Source: an uncultured Phycisphaerales bacterium
Lineage (GTDB): Bacteria; Planctomycetota; Phycisphaerae; WQYP01
Direction of reading: 5' to 3'
Length of the DNA: 64,000 nucleotides
NCBI GenBank assembly: GCA_903845195.1
Contig: CAIMWO010000061.1
Span: forward strand, 18,796-82,795
Below, piece by piece: positions 25,615-34,066 of the stretch (the first letter of the stretch is position 1; each line of letters opens with the position of its first letter). The position numbers were made by a program, and so were the translations under genes. Below the pieces are notes generated by a model that was given only the letters and a program-made list of their open reading frames with translations, searched no databases and had not been told where the DNA came from.

Positions 25615-27648
25615 TCAAAAGAACATCATCATTCTCACCAATCGCACCGCCCCGCGCGTCCACTGTTGCGCCAGCGGCTGACTGCCCACGTGAATCTTCG
25701 CCCGGCCGGTGACGCCGCTCATGGAAATCCCCGGCGGCAAACTCTTCGGATCCAGTTTGACCTGCAGCCGAAACACGTTCGCGTTCTTGCTCTGCATCGA
25801 TGCCGGCAGCAGCGTCGCAATCCCGCGCGCCTTGACCGCATACCGCTGATCCGGCCACGGGTACAGGATGTATTCCACTTCGATGCCCTTATCCGCCTGG
25901 CCGTCGATGCTCGATTCCTTCGTCGCCTTCAGCAGCGCCGCACGAACTGTCGCCACTTCGCTCTCCGGCACATCCACCGCCAGTTCCCAATCCGCAAAGC
26001 TCGCAACTTCCATCAGCGGATCGCTCTTCCGCGGCGTGCTCCATTTCTTGCTCTCCACCTTCTCCGTCAGCACGATCCCCTCGATCGGGCTCCACACCGT
26101 GCACTGGTCGATCTGGTGATCCAGCAGCGCAATCTGCTTTTCCACCTGTTCGATCTGCAGCTTGATCCCCCCAATCTTCGTAATTTCCCCCTTCCGCTCC
26201 GCCTCCTTAAGTTGCACCTGAAGTTCACCGCGTTTTCCGTATTGCTCGGCGCGTGAAGCTATTAATTCGGTACTATCAAAAATAGCGAGCGGCTTCGCGC
26301 CGTTTCGGCTTTCGCCATCCGCCGGCTTCGGATACACGTGCTCCGCCGCGCGCACTGGAATGTCGAGAATCCGCTGTTCCACCGGCGCCGCGATCGACAA
26401 CTGAGCCATCGGCCGAAGCTGGCAATCCGCGCGAATCGAGAAATCAAAAGGTATCACGCCCAGCAGCACGATCACCATCGTCACCACTGCCACAAGACTC
26501 AGCGCCAACGCCTTCCGCGTTCCCGTCGGTTTTTTCCACATCCGCGCCATGCCGTGCAGCACATGCCGCAGCGGAATCGCCTCGAATTCCATCGCGTTGG
26601 TCACCGCGCCTGTGCACAGCCGCGCCACATCCGACAGCATCGCCGAATTCGCCTGCGCCGTCGCAGTGCTCGCGTATTCCACCAGGATCACGCCTTTGAC
26701 GGTCGATTTCGCATCATCCAACTTGATCGGCGCCGCCAGAAACGCTTCAAATTCTGTTGCCGCAAAGTACGCCACGGCCGCATCCTGCAGCACCGGATCG
26801 CTCACCAATTGCTTGGCCGCCTCGCGATCGAGCATCACCGACACCTGGCGATCGCGCACATAATCAAATATCAGCCGCTGAACCTGGAAAATTTTCGCCC
26901 GCTTGTTCGGTTCGTCGACGTTCGATACCGCCAAAATCTTCTTTTTCAATCGCGGGTACAACTCCACCGTCGCCCGCTGGGAATCCATCACGTCCCGCGT
27001 CAGGTTGGCAATGTCCACCGCCACCTGATGCAAAAACAGATGTTTGTGCACTTCATCCGCAAATCGCACCAACTTGCTGCTGGTCCCGCGATCCTTTTCG
27101 ATCAGCGACATTTGCCGTTCGATCAGCGTACTCTCCGCTGCACCGATCATTCGCGCCAGAAAATTCAGATACGTGCGATGTGCCGCGGCGTCATTTCCCG
27201 TCGTCGCCGATGGCGGCACCGCCATCATCAGCACCATCGACACTTTTGCGTGCAATTTCATCGGCACAAACAACAGCTCGAACGGCGAAGGATTCACCGG
27301 TATGTCGCCCGCATCGTGATCCACAAAGAACGGCGGAACAATGAGCGACTTCGCCTCGCGCGCACAACGCCGCACCGCACTGACAATCCCGTTCACAATC
27401 GTCTGGCCATTCATCAAGCCCAATGTGACCAGACTCTGCTCCAGCACGAGTTCCGGCTTGTCCGGCGAATCGGTAATCCACATGCCCGCCCCACCCGCCG
27501 AAACCGCTCCCCCGCTCAGCCGAACCAATTCTGACAACAGCCGATCTGTATCCGGCTTTTCCGCGATCACCGCGCCCAGCGCCGTCACCGCGTTCTGCAG
27601 AATCGTTCCGAGATCCGGTTTCTGTTCCGTGGTCGCTGCAACCATCAT
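25615..27648 (-). CDS. GAF-domain HlyD-family membrane-fusion protein
   Basis: 677 residues. Residues 20-180 and about 200-370 read as two GAF-like sensory domains on the cytoplasmic side (for example LLSELVRLSGGAVSAGGAGMW, and later GVILVEYAST). A single membrane helix (ALSLVAVVTMVIVLLGVIPF) near 390-412 is followed by a HlyD-like periplasmic part: a lipoyl-like half (MAQLSIAAPVEQRILDIPV), a helical hairpin (EQYGKRGELQVQLKEAER) and a second half with IEGIVLTEKVESKKWS. It precedes the M50-HlyD gene by 64 bases. The arrangement suggests cytoplasmic ligand sensing coupled to an export or processing complex. Two adjacent ATGs (27648, 27645) are possible starts. Confidence 0.82.
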   Translation of the reverse strand: MMVAATTEQKPDLGTILQNAVTALGAVIAEKPDTDRLLSELVRLSGGAVSAGGAGMWITDSPDKPELVLEQSLVTLGLMNGQTIVNGIVSAVRRCAREAKSLIVPPFFVDHDAGDIPVNPSPFELLFVPMKLHAKVSMVLMMAVPPSATTGNDAAAHRTYLNFLARMIGAAESTLIERQMSLIEKDRGTSSKLVRFADEVHKHLFLHQVAVDIANLTRDVMDSQRATVELYPRLKKKILAVSNVDEPNKRAKIFQVQRLIFDYVRDRQVSVMLDREAAKQLVSDPVLQDAAVAYFAATEFEAFLAAPIKLDDAKSTVKGVILVEYASTATAQANSAMLSDVARLCTGAVTNAMEFEAIPLRHVLHGMARMWKKPTGTRKALALSLVAVVTMVIVLLGVIPFDFSIRADCQLRPMAQLSIAAPVEQRILDIPVRAAEHVYPKPADGESRNGAKPLAIFDSTELIASRAEQYGKRGELQVQLKEAERKGEITKIGGIKLQIEQVEKQIALLDHQIDQCTVWSPIEGIVLTEKVESKKWSTPRKSDPLMEVASFADWELAVDVPESEVATVRAALLKATKESSIDGQADKGIEVEYILYPWPDQRYAVKARGIATLLPASMQSKNANVFRLQVKLDPKSLPPGISMSGVTGRAKIHVGSQPLAQQWTRGAVRLVRMMMFF

Positions 27649-27856
27649 TCACCCATGGGTTTGCCTGCCATCGCGGACCGTCAAGGGTCCCGAAATAGAT
27701 CGGTTGGCGCAAAGCCCCGCTTAACGACCAACCCGTACAATCCCCCCGCCACGGTTTCGAAAACCGCCTATGCATCATTGTTTTCTCTGCTATCGGACCC
27801 ACCCCTCATCAGGCTCTCACCCCACAAAATCCCCCCACCACGGTCGTCCCACCCTC

Positions 27857-27895
27857 CGTTTCGCATTTCGCGTTTCATTTTTCGCGTTTCCGTTC
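27857..27895 (-). repeat. CGCGAAA-type simple repeat
   Basis: Units of the type CGTTTC/CGCATTTCGCG repeat four times. The block begins three bases beyond the stop codon of the next gene (27899-27901). The remaining 200 bases up to 27648 hold a small palindrome (CGGTTT-CGA-AAACCG) and no gene. Confidence 0.6.
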
Positions 27896-27898
27896 TCC

Positions 27899-28516
27899 CT
27901 ACGCCTCCCAAGAATGCCGCTCCTCCGTCCACGGGTCCCCATGCATGTGGTAACCGTTCTGCTCCCAGAACCCCGCCACATCCGCAGACATCAATTCGAT
28001 GCCCCGCACCCATTTTGCACTTTTCCAGAAATACAGTCGCGGCACCACCAGCCGCACCGGCCAGCCGTGATCCGGCTCCAGCGCCTTGCCATCGTGTTCG
28101 ATCCCGAACAGGCAATCCTCCCCCAGAAACTCCTCCAGCGGCAGATTCGTCGTGAACCCCTGCTCACAGTGCACCAGCACGTGCGTGGCCGTCGGCTTCA
28201 CCTTCGCCTGGGCCAGTACAGTCCGCGTGCTCGGCCCGCTGAACATATTGTTCAACCGGCTCCACCGCGTCACGCAATGAATATCGCATTTCACATCCAC
28301 CCACGGCAACCCGCGAAAGGTCTCCCAGTTGCACTTCCACTGGGCCTCCACCTCCCCGACAATCCGAAAATCCCACTCCGCCAGGTTCACCTGCGGCACA
28401 TCCCCATAATGCAGCACCGGCCACTTCTTCGTCTCGACCTGCCCCGGCGGTATCCGTACCTCGCGCGCCATGTCCGACGACACAATCACGGGACGCTTTT
28501 CCTGGCCTTCCGGCAT
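27899..28516 (-). CDS. Sulfite-oxidase-fold molybdopterin protein
   Basis: 205 residues. It matches the oxidoreductase molybdopterin-binding domain: the Mo ligand Cys is in KCDIHCVTRWS, followed by HVLVHCEQGFTTNLPLEEF, then HGWPVRLVVPRLYFWKSAKWVRGIEL and a closing FWEQNGYHMHGDPW. These are typical of YedY/SUOX-like proteins. There is no Tat signal, unlike MsrP, and no haem-binding partner nearby, so it is probably a cytoplasmic stand-alone member. AGGTGA lies 5 nt before the ATG. The substrate is unknown. Confidence 0.88.
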   Translation of the reverse strand: MPEGQEKRPVIVSSDMAREVRIPPGQVETKKWPVLHYGDVPQVNLAEWDFRIVGEVEAQWKCNWETFRGLPWVDVKCDIHCVTRWSRLNNMFSGPSTRTVLAQAKVKPTATHVLVHCEQGFTTNLPLEEFLGEDCLFGIEHDGKALEPDHGWPVRLVVPRLYFWKSAKWVRGIELMSADVAGFWEQNGYHMHGDPWTEERHSWEA

Positions 28517-28584
28517 AATTTCACCTTTAAGACTACGTCAGCTTTGCCAAGTATAGCGGCCTCGATTCTCCCGGCGAAATCCGC

Positions 28585-30213
28585 TCATCCCCCGCTGCGC
28601 GTCGCCGGCGCACTTGCCGACTCCTCCACCTTCGGCGCGATCCGGTAAAAATAGTACCCCTCATCACTGACGATTCCCGAATCAAATCCCGCCAGCAGTG
28701 TGGCCCGCAAGGATCGCAATCGCCACGGCCTATTCCCGTAAGCAGGCTTGTTGCGAATCAGAATCACCGGCCGCTTCTCGCGCTCCGCCAGCCAAGCCGC
28801 CCCTTCAAACGATCCCCATTTCTCGTCCGCCTGCTTCCAGATCGCGAACGTCCCCATCGCCCCGCCCAGCTTTGGAAAATAGAACTTCTCCCCCGGCATA
28901 TATGCCGCCAGCGGCGCCGCTGTCTCCATCACCTCGGAAAACAGAATGTCATCCGGATGCTTCAACTTCAGCAACGCCGCCGCCGCCTCCCGACCGCGCG
29001 AAAAAGGATGCGACCATGACCACGCCACCGCCACGTATGCCCCATACACCTGCGCCGCCAGAAGCGCCACCAATCCCACCCGCGGCAACAGCCATAATCC
29101 CCGCTTCCACCAACTCATCGCATGAGGCCGATACCCTGACCATGCAATCCAGTACGCCGAAATCAGCGCCACATAAAGCGCTCCATAATGCCGCGGCCCG
29201 CCAAAATATTTCACATGTGCAAACGTCAGCAATCCCGCCGTAGCGCACACGAAGAACAGCGCCCCGCGCCATGACAGGATCAGCATCAGCAGCGCCGCGA
29301 TCGCCATTCCCACCCCGCGATCGAACTGCAGCCGGTTATCCCACAGATAATTCGAACCCCAGAATTCCAGCTTCCATTCGCTCACCGGCACGTACGCCCG
29401 CCACAACGTCGTCAGCGTGTTCCGCACGTGCGGACCCCACAAATCAAAACTCCATCCCGGACTGAAATTCCCATCCGGCGGCGGCTTCATCAGTTTCACT
29501 GACAAGTACATCGCACACGCCAGCCCAGCCATCGCTCCCAGAAATCGCCACGGCGTCGCCCTCACTGCCGCCCGCCCTTCCCGCGTCGCCACGCTCTCCA
29601 GAAGTATCACACCCAGGAACGCCGACGCCAATATGAATCCCAAAACGTGTGACCAGCTCAGCAAACCGATCAACACTGCGATCCACACAAAGGCTCTGCG
29701 TCCTGTCCCCGCCCCCCGCCGCCACACGACGCACACCGCAACGCTCAGCAGCAGGAACAACTGATAGTTCCGCGCAATCACGCCGTACTCAAACAGCGGA
29801 TAATAGCCAAACGCAAACAGCACTTTCGCGATCGCCGGAAACGGCGCAAACCGCGCCACCAGATACACCGACGTCGCCGCCAGCAGCAGGTGAAACCACT
29901 GCATCGCCGCCGGCGCAATCGTCACCCGCGTGAGTATCCACAGCAGAATATGCCACAGCGGCGGATGCCCTTCGTACCGCACATTCACAAATAATTCCCA
30001 CAGGCTGCCGCTGTCGCGCGCGATCAGAAACGCCTGCGCTTCATCCCGCCACATGTCGTGGCGAGCGACCAGCAGCCCCCCCGCAATCAGAAACAACGCC
30101 GTCAGCACGTTCGGCAGATTGATGATCCTGCACCACAGCGGTATGCCCGATGCCCCGTCGCCCCCGTTTCGCGCACCATCCGATTCCCGTTGCTCCGCTG
30201 GAAGTGCCATCAT
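28585..30213 (-). CDS. GT-C type membrane glycosyltransferase
   Basis: 542 residues with about ten to eleven membrane helices. After the first helix (VLTALFLIAGGLLVARH) comes MWRDEAQAFLIARDS, the acidic RDEAQ motif of GT-C/GT39-like enzymes that use lipid-linked sugars, then EGHPPLWHILLWIL, typical of ArnT/PMT-like proteins. The soluble C-terminal part has GEKFYFPKLGG. It probably transfers a sugar or polyprenyl-linked glycan outside the membrane; donor and acceptor are unknown. The gene follows the small hypothetical at 30297 in the same direction. Confidence 0.75.
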   Translation of the reverse strand: MMALPAEQRESDGARNGGDGASGIPLWCRIINLPNVLTALFLIAGGLLVARHDMWRDEAQAFLIARDSGSLWELFVNVRYEGHPPLWHILLWILTRVTIAPAAMQWFHLLLAATSVYLVARFAPFPAIAKVLFAFGYYPLFEYGVIARNYQLFLLLSVAVCVVWRRGAGTGRRAFVWIAVLIGLLSWSHVLGFILASAFLGVILLESVATREGRAAVRATPWRFLGAMAGLACAMYLSVKLMKPPPDGNFSPGWSFDLWGPHVRNTLTTLWRAYVPVSEWKLEFWGSNYLWDNRLQFDRGVGMAIAALLMLILSWRGALFFVCATAGLLTFAHVKYFGGPRHYGALYVALISAYWIAWSGYRPHAMSWWKRGLWLLPRVGLVALLAAQVYGAYVAVAWSWSHPFSRGREAAAALLKLKHPDDILFSEVMETAAPLAAYMPGEKFYFPKLGGAMGTFAIWKQADEKWGSFEGAAWLAEREKRPVILIRNKPAYGNRPWRLRSLRATLLAGFDSGIVSDEGYYFYRIAPKVEESASAPATRSGG

Positions 30214-30296
30214 GCCATGCCCTCGTTTCGGACGGCCCGCCCACCCCTAAGCCTGCCACCGCGCCTGGTTTGTTCCCCCTCGCCCCACCCGCTCGT

Positions 30297-30683
30297 TCAA
30301 GCCGGAACAAACGTCGGCATCTCGATATTGTCCCACCCGATCCGCGTTCCCACCGGAAAATCCGCCGCCTTGTACTTCTCCGGCAGCTTCACCGTCACCT
30401 CGTACCCGACCTGCACCGTCAACTCGTTCGTCGCAGTATTGACCGCCAGCACGGTCCCCTGCATGCGCCGCGGACGGCCAAACAATGGCTCCACGTAATT
30501 CCCTCCCAGCGCCACCTTCTCCGCCTTCCACGCCGGAGCCTGGATCGTCCCCGTCACGCGTTCGCCCGGCGCCGGCAGTGCTGCCGCTTCGGTCGTCATC
30601 GCAAAACTGTTCCGGTAATTCGCATTCGGCACGCGCAAAGTCACGATCCCATCCGCAATGCTTTCCACGATAAATTTCGCCAT
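30297..30683 (-). CDS. Small soluble protein of unknown function
   Basis: 128 residues. The ATG at 30683 was chosen because GGAGAAG lies 7 nt upstream; a longer frame to 30770 has no such site. The protein is beta-rich, with VESIADGIVTLRVPNANYRN near the start and LAVNTATNELTVQVGYEVTV in the middle, and looks like two or three small beta barrels. I do not recognise the family. Confidence 0.65.
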   Translation of the reverse strand: MAKFIVESIADGIVTLRVPNANYRNSFAMTTEAAALPAPGERVTGTIQAPAWKAEKVALGGNYVEPLFGRPRRMQGTVLAVNTATNELTVQVGYEVTVKLPEKYKAADFPVGTRIGWDNIEMPTFVPA

Positions 30684-30842
30684 CGCTCCACTTCTCCAAT
30701 CAGTACGGCAAGGCCCAAAGTATACGCCCGCGCCAAACGACCCGCAAAGCCCGCAGCTTCCAAATGGCACCGCGAATCACTCATTGCACCCATCCTCGCT
30801 TGCCACGTCGCGCTTACCCGCCGTACACTCCCCCCTTCAACC

Positions 30843-30878
30843 TGTGACTGACCACCACCCACTGACAGCTTTTCACTA
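30843..30878 (-). repeat. Family C repeat (CACTGAC units), copy 2
   Basis: GACTGACCACCACCCACTGA matches the copy at 23331-23360. It lies between the divergent genes at 30683 and 30901, so here it is not 3' of a gene and may overlap their promoters. Confidence 0.65.
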
Positions 30879-30900
30879 ACCCCCGCCTCGGAGGTACTTG

Positions 30901-31773
30901 ATGTATTCCACCCGCACCGGCACTTTTCCCATCGGCTTCCGCCGCGTCTGGTCGCCCTGGCAGCGCGACCTTCCCACTCTGCTCGCCTGGACCAAGCAGG
31001 CCGGCTTCTCCTTCATCGACCTGGGCAACGATGCCGACACCATCGGCCAGGCCGTCCTCGACGCCGGACTCAAGATCGGCTCGGCCGATCTGCCCGAATG
31101 GCAACAGCTCCTCTCCGCCGACCACGCCAAACGCGTCGCGGCCGTCGCCAAGAATTCCGCGTACATCGCCGCCTGCGCCGCCCTCGGCGTCCGCAAGTTC
31201 TTCATCGTCATGCTGCCCGAAAACCCCAACCTCTCACGCAAAGAAAATTTCAACTACCTCGTCGAATCTCTCAACGAACTCGCTCACACGCTCGATAAGT
31301 ACGATTCCAAGCTCGTCATCGAAGGTTGGCCCGGACCCGGCGCCCTCTGCTGCACGCCCGAGACCTACCGCGCCGCTCTCAAGGCCTGCAAGTCCAAGGC
31401 CATCGGCATCAACTACGACCCGTCCCACCTCCTCCGCATGGGCATCGACCCCATCCGCTTCCTCACCGAATTCGCCGACCGCGTCTACCACGTCCATGGC
31501 AAGGACACCGAAATCCTCGTCGAAAACATCTACGAGTACGGAACTGAACAGCCGCCCGCCTTCGGCACACCCCGCGGCTTCGGCTCCATGACCTGGCGCT
31601 ATACCATCCCCGGCCACGGCGTCTTCCGCTGGAACCGCGCGTTCGAAATCCTCGTCTCCCGCGGCTATCACGGCCTCGTCTCCATCGAACTCGAAGATGC
31701 CGATTTCAATGGCTCGACCGACGGTGAACAATCCGGCCTCCTCGCCGCCGCCCAATACCTCGCCGCCTGCTGA
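30901..31773 (+). CDS. Sugar phosphate isomerase/epimerase, xylose-isomerase-like TIM barrel
   Basis: 290 residues. The ATG at 30901 has GGAGG 6 nt upstream; a TTG just before is also in frame. The AP_endonuc_2/IolE-like barrel shows metal-ligand strands: KLVIEGWPGPG (Glu), GINYDPSHLL (Asp, His), VYHVHGKDTEI (His, Asp) and VSIELEDADF (Glu). The substrate is probably a sugar or inositol derivative. It is a single + gene with a strong terminator after it. Confidence 0.88.
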   Translation: MYSTRTGTFPIGFRRVWSPWQRDLPTLLAWTKQAGFSFIDLGNDADTIGQAVLDAGLKIGSADLPEWQQLLSADHAKRVAAVAKNSAYIAACAALGVRKFFIVMLPENPNLSRKENFNYLVESLNELAHTLDKYDSKLVIEGWPGPGALCCTPETYRAALKACKSKAIGINYDPSHLLRMGIDPIRFLTEFADRVYHVHGKDTEILVENIYEYGTEQPPAFGTPRGFGSMTWRYTIPGHGVFRWNRAFEILVSRGYHGLVSIELEDADFNGSTDGEQSGLLAAAQYLAAC

Positions 31774-31811
31774 GTGCGTGTGAAGAAACTACCCTCCCTT
31801 TCCGTAAACAC

Positions 31812-31850
31812 CGCGAGCCCGGAACAGTGTTCCGGGCTCGCGTCATTTTT
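31812..31850 (+). terminator. Rho-independent terminator of the isomerase gene
   Basis: A perfect 14-bp stem (31812-31825 with 31829-31842, CGCGAGCCCGGAAC) has a 3-nt loop and is followed by TCATTTTT. It lies 39 bases after the stop codon. The T-run is present only on the + strand side. Confidence 0.92.
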
Positions 31851-31873
31851 GGGATCTGGTGGATCCGTACTGC

Positions 31874-31939
31874 TTACTTCTTCTTGTCCTTCTTGGGTTT
31901 CTTAACTTCCTTCCGGCGGCTGTTGTTTCCCTTACCCAT
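31874..31939 (-). CDS. Tiny lysine-rich protein, 21 residues
   Basis: It reads MGKGNNSRRKEV then KKPKKDKKK. AGGA lies 8 nt before the ATG. Eleven of 21 residues are Lys or Arg. The sequence resembles short basic proteins annotated as hypothetical in many bacteria, so I think it is real despite its size. Such a peptide could bind RNA or the ribosome; this is inference only. It lies between a convergent terminator and the helicase gene. Confidence 0.7.
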   Translation of the reverse strand: MGKGNNSRRKEVKKPKKDKKK

Positions 31940-31995
31940 AGTCGAATTCCTTTTTCAGGAGCCTTGAATCTCACCGTCGCGCGACGATGCAAAGT

Positions 31996-32013
31996 CGTGT
32001 GATCCCTCACACG
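31996..32013. promoter_or_regulatory. Perfect inverted repeat upstream of the tiny lysine-rich gene
   Basis: CGTGTGA-TCCC-TCACACG lies 57 bases before the small gene's ATG. It could be an operator. The 4-base spacer argues against a CRP-type site, which needs 6. Confidence 0.4.
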
Positions 32014-32115
32014 TCACCCAATATTACACCCTCCCCGCGCCAACGTCACGAACAATTTGCAGCTCATGCGTAAAATTTTGCACTCCGGTGCGGCTCAATG
32101 TCAGTGAGTCATCCG

Positions 32116-33978
32116 TCATTTTCTCCCCCGCTCCTCCTCCCGCATCTCCTCCATCAACTCCTTCAACTGCTCGTGAATGTCGTGCCACTCGCGCATCCGA
32201 GTGTAGCTCAAATACCGTTCCGCGCACGCCCGCCGCAGCTTGTTCGTCGACAGGTGCAGCTTGTGATACCACTCCCACATCTTCAAAAACCCCAGGAAAT
32301 CCGACTGCTCATCGCGAAATTCCAGATGCGCCGCATCGGCCGCCTCCTGCTTGTCCAGCGGCCGCTCCCGCGGATCCTGCACGCTCAGCGCCGCCGCGAT
32401 GATCAGCACCTCCTCCTCCACGCCCTCGCCCTGACCCGCCAGAATCATTCGCGCAATCCGCGGATCGATCGGCAACCGCGCCAGCTTCGCCCCCAGCGCC
32501 GTCAATTCAAACTCCCGCGTCACCGCCCCCAACTCCAGCAAGGTCTGATATCCATCCGCGATCTGCCGCGCGTTCGGCCGCTGCAAAAACGGAAAATCCT
32601 CGATTTTCCCCAGTTTCAGCGCCTTCATCTGCAGAATCACCGCCGCCAGATTCGTCCGCAAAATCTCCGGCTCCGTATACATCGGCCGCGTCTGAAAATT
32701 CTCCTCCGAATACAGCCGGATGCACACCCCCGCACTCACCCGCCCGCACCGCCCCGCCCGCTGATTCGCCGACGCCTGCGACACCGGCTCGATCGGCAAC
32801 CGCTGCACCTTCGACTTCGGCGAGTACCGCGACACCCGCGCCAACCCCGGATCAATCACATATTTGATCCCCGGCACCGTCAGCGAGGTCTCCGCTACGT
32901 TCGTCGACAGAATGATCCGCCGCTTCTTGTGCGGCACAAAAATCCGCTGTTGCTCCTCCGCGCTCAACCGGGCATACAACGGCAAAATCTCGCACCGCCC
33001 ATGCGCGTGCCCCTCCAACTCCTTCGCCGTCTCCCGAATCTCCCGCTCCCCGCTCAAAAAAATCAGCACATCACCTGCCCCCAGCCCCGTCACCTCGTCC
33101 ATCGCCTCCACAATCGCCCGCAACATGTCCGGCTCATCCTCATCCACCTCTTCATCCGCCGGCAATCCCTCTGCTTCGGCCGTCGATGGCCGCGCCAGCG
33201 GATCGCGATACCGCACCTCCACCGGATACGTCCGCCCGCTCACCATCAGGATCGGGCATCCCTCGAAATGCGCCGAGAAACTTTGCGGATCGATCGTCGC
33301 CGACGTAATGATTACCTTCAAATCCCGCCGCTGCGGCAGCAATTGCTTCAAATACCCCAGCAGAAAATCAATATTCAGCGACCGCTCGTGCGCCTCATCG
33401 ATGATGATCGTGTCATACTGGCTCAGGTACCGGTCGTTCTGCGTCTCGGCCAGTAAAATCCCATCGGTCATCAGTTTGATGTACGTCTTCTCCGACACGT
33501 TGTCCGAAAAACGCACCTTGTACGCCACCTGCTCGCCGACGCGCGTGTGCAACTCCTCTGCGATCCGCGCCGCCACGCTCCGCGCCGCGATTCGCCGCGG
33601 CTGCGTGTGCCCGATCATCCCCGCCACGCCCCGCCCCAGTTCCAGACAGATCTTCGGCAACTGCGTCGTCTTCCCGCTTCCGGTCTCCCCGCACAGCACC
33701 ACTACCTGATTCTTCCGTATCGCCTCGGCAATTTCCTCCCGCCGCTCGCTCACCGGCAGTTGCATCGGAAACTCAACCCGCTGCACCGCCGCCGCCCGCG
33801 TTGCCCGCATCCCTTCCGATGCCTCGATCGCCTGCTGAATCCCCGCAAGCTCCCCCGCCACCCGCGCCACACCCTCCCGGCGCGCCCGCCCTTCCAGCGC
33901 CAGCACGCGCCGCCGCAATCCCTGCTGCTGCCGCAACATCCCCCGCTCAATCCGTGCCAGCAATTCCTTCGCATCCAT
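32116..33978 (-). CDS. HrpA-like DEAH-box RNA helicase, short form
   Basis: 620 residues; HrpA is usually about 1200-1300. The ATG at 33978 was preferred to a GTG at 33984. Motif I is [13 protein letters not shown], motif II DEAH ([10 protein letters not shown]), motif III SATID, and the second RecA domain shows [19 protein letters not shown] and QRAGRCGR. The HA2 helical domain follows. The protein stops shortly after [16 protein letters not shown], before the OB-fold and DUF3418 regions, ending in a Glu-rich tail. No continuation is visible in the next 170 bases. It may be a naturally short lineage-specific form or a truncation. Confidence 0.88.
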   Translation of the reverse strand: MDAKELLARIERGMLRQQQGLRRRVLALEGRARREGVARVAGELAGIQQAIEASEGMRATRAAAVQRVEFPMQLPVSERREEIAEAIRKNQVVVLCGETGSGKTTQLPKICLELGRGVAGMIGHTQPRRIAARSVAARIAEELHTRVGEQVAYKVRFSDNVSEKTYIKLMTDGILLAETQNDRYLSQYDTIIIDEAHERSLNIDFLLGYLKQLLPQRRDLKVIITSATIDPQSFSAHFEGCPILMVSGRTYPVEVRYRDPLARPSTAEAEGLPADEEVDEDEPDMLRAIVEAMDEVTGLGAGDVLIFLSGEREIRETAKELEGHAHGRCEILPLYARLSAEEQQRIFVPHKKRRIILSTNVAETSLTVPGIKYVIDPGLARVSRYSPKSKVQRLPIEPVSQASANQRAGRCGRVSAGVCIRLYSEENFQTRPMYTEPEILRTNLAAVILQMKALKLGKIEDFPFLQRPNARQIADGYQTLLELGAVTREFELTALGAKLARLPIDPRIARMILAGQGEGVEEEVLIIAAALSVQDPRERPLDKQEAADAAHLEFRDEQSDFLGFLKMWEWYHKLHLSTNKLRRACAERYLSYTRMREWHDIHEQLKELMEEMREEERGRK

Positions 33979-34066
33979 AGGCACGGATTCTACGCCATTT
34001 CACTCTCCCCAGCATTCAGCTCCCTAGCCGAAATTCAACTGTTGCGGCTGGCGCGTCCTTACCGGC

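Noticed and set aside
31996..32013. CRP-type site
   Set aside because: TGTGA and TCACA are present but the spacer is 4 rather than 6 bases; kept only as an inverted repeat.
32024..32278. Continuation of the HrpA-like helicase in another frame after a frameshift
   Set aside because: The 84-codon - frame has no OB-fold or DUF3418-like text, so a simple frameshift does not restore the missing part.
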